9,065 nucleotides of DNA from Bacteroidetes bacterium UBA6063. Lineage in GTDB: Bacteria > Bacteroidota > Bacteroidia > NS11-12g > UBA9320. Both the position numbers and the translations under genes were made by a program. Below are positions 7,152-9,065 of this stretch, one piece after another (the stretch's first letter is position 1; the number at the start of each line of letters is the position of its first letter). Location: assembly GCA_002428905.1 (NCBI GenBank), contig DIYD01000296.1:1-9065 (forward strand). The letters are read 5' to 3'. The notes beneath the pieces were generated by a model. It ran no database searches, was not told the origin of the DNA, and saw nothing but the letters and a program-made list of their open reading frames with translations.

Positions 7152-8195
7152 TCAATTGAAAGACTTAAAAGTCTCAATTTTTACCTGCTGGGTAGCGCTG
7201 TCTTCAATGATTTTTCTCAAACGTGGATCTGTCAGCGTGCGCGTTTCCATTCTTCGTAATGGGAACGTTTTTGTTTTAATTCCTCTTGGCATGTCATGGT
7301 ATTCCGACGCTGAACCGAATTGAACAGGGTGTACAACCACCTCATACGATTGCTCTCCTTGTCTTGGGCTGTGGATCATACGTCTTAATATGCTTTTAAA
7401 GTTGCTCATGCTGCCCTGAAGATAAAAATGAGGAACAAAGAAATCGGTGGATTTCACATCTTCCCTTTTCATATCTTCGTCAAAGGCAATACGTTGGCCC
7501 TTTTTCATCCAACGCTTAACCACTGGTCCTTCACGGGGCAATAGACTCATAACTTTAAGATCTCTTTTCTTTAGGAGCTGTTGTTTTGCCTCTCGCCAAC
7601 TTTTCAAGCCAGGGAGTTGGTCATAGGCAATGATTGACGGACACCGTATCGGAAGCAAATTCAGATCCTTTTTACAGGTTTCGCGCAATAACGCATAGAA
7701 CTTAGGGTGTCCGTTGAAGACTCCACTGTGAGAGCTGACATGAAAAGGTTCTATACCGGTATATGCCTTAAATTTCAGGTATTGATGTATGATTTCCTGT
7801 TTCAGAGCATTGCGATGCTTTTTAATAAGCATGTCCATTTTTACAAGCAGGCCCGGGACTCCCTTGTGTTTGAACTCTGACCCTTGTTGAGTATCATAAC
7901 CTTTGCAAAGTGATATTGCCCTGAGGTACTTCTTACATTCCTCCGAGTTGAGATCACGATATTGCGGTTTTCCAACATTTAGCGTTAGGTGAAGCCCGAG
8001 TTTGAGACTACCATTTTGCAGCCGCTCTTTGGCTGCAGTATTACTTAACAACCTGCTTATACTTTCTTTGGCGCCATCGTGTGTCACTATAATATCAATA
8101 CAATCAATGTTTGGGATGGACTCAATTATTCCATCGTCTATGGTTTTATGAACACCGTAATCATCCGCGGTAATTAATAGCTTCTTAACACGCAT
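7152..8195 (-). CDS. ChbG/YdjC-like (HpnK-type) carbohydrate deacetylase, divergent
   Basis: Predicted cytoplasmic metal-dependent deacetylase of 347 residues. ChbG removes acetyl groups from chito-oligosaccharides, and HpnK relatives act in hopanoid or glycolipid modification. The family opening is clear: L-L-I-T-A-D-D-Y-G at residues 6-14, with the paired Asp at 11-12. L-G-L-H-L-T-L (67-72) provides the first metal His (H69). S-S-H-S-G (154-158) is at the place of the usual D-S-H-x-H, keeping H156 but not the preceding Asp or the second His. V-V-V-H-P (286-290) matches the conserved late His-Pro. No signal peptide is present. The ATG at 8195 is preferred over the in-frame TTG at 8201 because the family begins just before the D-D motif. 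It starts 6 bp after the stop of the upstream coiled-coil gene, so the two are almost certainly co-transcribed. Confidence 0.8.
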   Translation of the reverse strand: MRVKKLLITADDYGVHKTIDDGIIESIPNIDCIDIIVTHDGAKESISRLLSNTAAKERLQNGSLKLGLHLTLNVGKPQYRDLNSEECKKYLRAISLCKGYDTQQGSEFKHKGVPGLLVKMDMLIKKHRNALKQEIIHQYLKFKAYTGIEPFHVSSHSGVFNGHPKFYALLRETCKKDLNLLPIRCPSIIAYDQLPGLKSWREAKQQLLKKRDLKVMSLLPREGPVVKRWMKKGQRIAFDEDMKREDVKSTDFFVPHFYLQGSMSNFKSILRRMIHSPRQGEQSYEVVVHPVQFGSASEYHDMPRGIKTKTFPLRRMETRTLTDPRLRKIIEDSATQQVKIETFKSFN

Positions 8196-8201
8196 ACCCA
8201 A

Positions 8202-9065
8202 TCAGTTTATAAAGTCATATTTTTCGATAGCATGTTCTATCTTCACATCTAGTTCTTCATACTGGTCTTCAATTTCATCCAGTTCCTGCTCACATTTTTC
8301 CAATTGATCCTGATATTTTTCCAACTTCAATTGACTCTGCTCAGTTACTTCCCCCTGTTCTAGAACCTCTATATTTTCGAGAATGGTGTTTTCTCGTTCA
8401 GTAAGCTTTTTAAGTTTTCTCGAAAGGATACTCAGGTTGATTTCATTGGTCTCTGTCGCTTCTTTCATCGCCTTTTCCTTAGATCTTCTTTCCTTTTCTT
8501 CTTCAAGCAGATAGTTCATTTCAAACTCGAATTTCTTGCTTTTATAGCTCGAGAAGAGCGAGCGTGCCGTGTTCGCGGCGCCAGTTAGCACAGAGGATAT
8601 ATCATACGATAAGGAATCTACTAATTCAAAGTATTTCTGAGTCTCATCGTTAACAATGGTTCTTGATTTTTGAACGCCGAGATACAACGCTTGTATGATT
8701 TCATCCGAGAATTCTCTTTCTTCATCATGGTCGTCATATACGTCTTGAGCCCGATACGCAGCGTCATCAATAATCTCAAAAAGAATGTTCATCAAATCGG
8801 CTTTGGCTTTGTGAAAAATTCCTCGAACCCTTCGTTTTTCAATGCTCAGCGTAACGAGTTTATGGAACCCAATGATAGAGCCGATGGCTGCCGTGAGAAA
8901 CCCACCTGTTTTTCCAGCACTACCTAAACTGTCCAGACCCTTAAGATGATCCGCTATATTTTCGGTCTGTGCGATAATCAAAATCGGAATACCAATTGTA
9001 AGCACGTAGGTCAGAATTTGATAAACCTTTCTCCAGAACGTCTCCCAAAATATCTTTTTTCTATA
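8202..9065 (-). CDS. Membrane protein with C-terminal coiled coil, unknown function, 5' partial
   Basis: I do not recognise the family. The frame is open to the right edge, so the true start is outside the window. The GTG at 9005 is probably not the start, because the upstream codons (ending W-R-K-V-Y-Q-I-L-T-Y) supply the first half of a transmembrane helix that continues as I-G-I-P-I-L-I-I (about 9026-8967). A second helix with G-G-F-L-T-A-A-I-G-S-I-I-G lies at about 8906-8850. A mixed-charge helical region follows, including an acidic patch (D-D-H-D-E-E) at about 8735-8718. The last 100 residues or so (8513-8211) are rich in Glu, Lys and Leu with heptad-like spacing, as expected for a long coiled coil. 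It is the first visible gene of the minus-strand cluster and ends 6 bp before the deacetylase. A scaffold or assembly role is possible but cannot be shown. Confidence 0.75.
   Translation of the reverse strand, partial: YRKKIFWETFWRKVYQILTYVLTIGIPILIIAQTENIADHLKGLDSLGSAGKTGGFLTAAIGSIIGFHKLVTLSIEKRRVRGIFHKAKADLMNILFEIIDDAAYRAQDVYDDHDEEREFSDEIIQALYLGVQKSRTIVNDETQKYFELVDSLSYDISSVLTGAANTARSLFSSYKSKKFEFEMNYLLEEEKERRSKEKAMKEATETNEINLSILSRKLKKLTERENTILENIEVLEQGEVTEQSQLKLEKYQDQLEKCEQELDEIEDQYEELDVKIEHAIEKYDFIN

Noticed and set aside
4556..9065. CBASS-type anti-phage system with a patatin effector
   Set aside because: No CD-NTase or other nucleotide-signalling gene is visible, and the patatin is a polytopic membrane protein unlike soluble CapV effectors.

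Overview
The window looks like chromosomal DNA of a member of the Bacteroidota, possibly a marine or soil Cytophagia or Flavobacteriia relative. The evidence is a ComM/YifB protein with the opening typical of that phylum (MLTKTYGSAVQG-like), a TAnnTTTG promoter element, no clear Shine-Dalgarno sequences, AT-leaning base composition, and Sec-exported and outer-membrane-type proteins with a Bacteroidota flavour. The genus cannot be assigned from the sequence.

Plus strand, left part: the 3' part of a GNAT N-acetyltransferase enters from the left edge (1-486). It is followed by a complete Mg-chelatase-like AAA+ ATPase of the ComM/YifB family (544-2082), whose only recognisable promoter element lies almost on top of its ATG. 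A gene-free stretch of about 255 bp follows, containing an imperfect hairpin that ends in GTTAGC. Next is a Sec-exported protein of unknown function with one MORN-like segment (2340-3068). Its start region carries a perfect 10-bp direct repeat, and its 3' side carries the inverted motif GCTAAC beside a second small inverted repeat. A further gene-free stretch of about 230 bp separates it from the convergent minus-strand genes.

Minus strand, right part (transcribed right to left): four genes in the same direction with gaps of 6, 49 and 128 bp, probably one operon or two short ones. They are a two-helix membrane protein with a long C-terminal coiled coil (8202 to the right edge, 5' end outside), a ChbG/YdjC-like carbohydrate deacetylase (7152-8195), an 848-residue patatin-like phospholipase with about nine N-terminal transmembrane helices (4556-7102), and an exported putative beta-barrel protein with the H-x-S-N-G motif of outer-membrane phospholipase A (3300-4427).

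The most interesting point is that this cluster puts two unrelated predicted lipid hydrolases side by side: a polytopic inner-membrane patatin and an OMPLA-like outer-membrane protein. With them are a sugar deacetylase and a coiled-coil membrane protein. A topology count places the patatin catalytic domain in the periplasm, so a shared role in envelope lipid or glycolipid turnover is a reasonable but untested inference. No rRNA, tRNA, CRISPR array, transposase, integrase or complete mobile element was seen.
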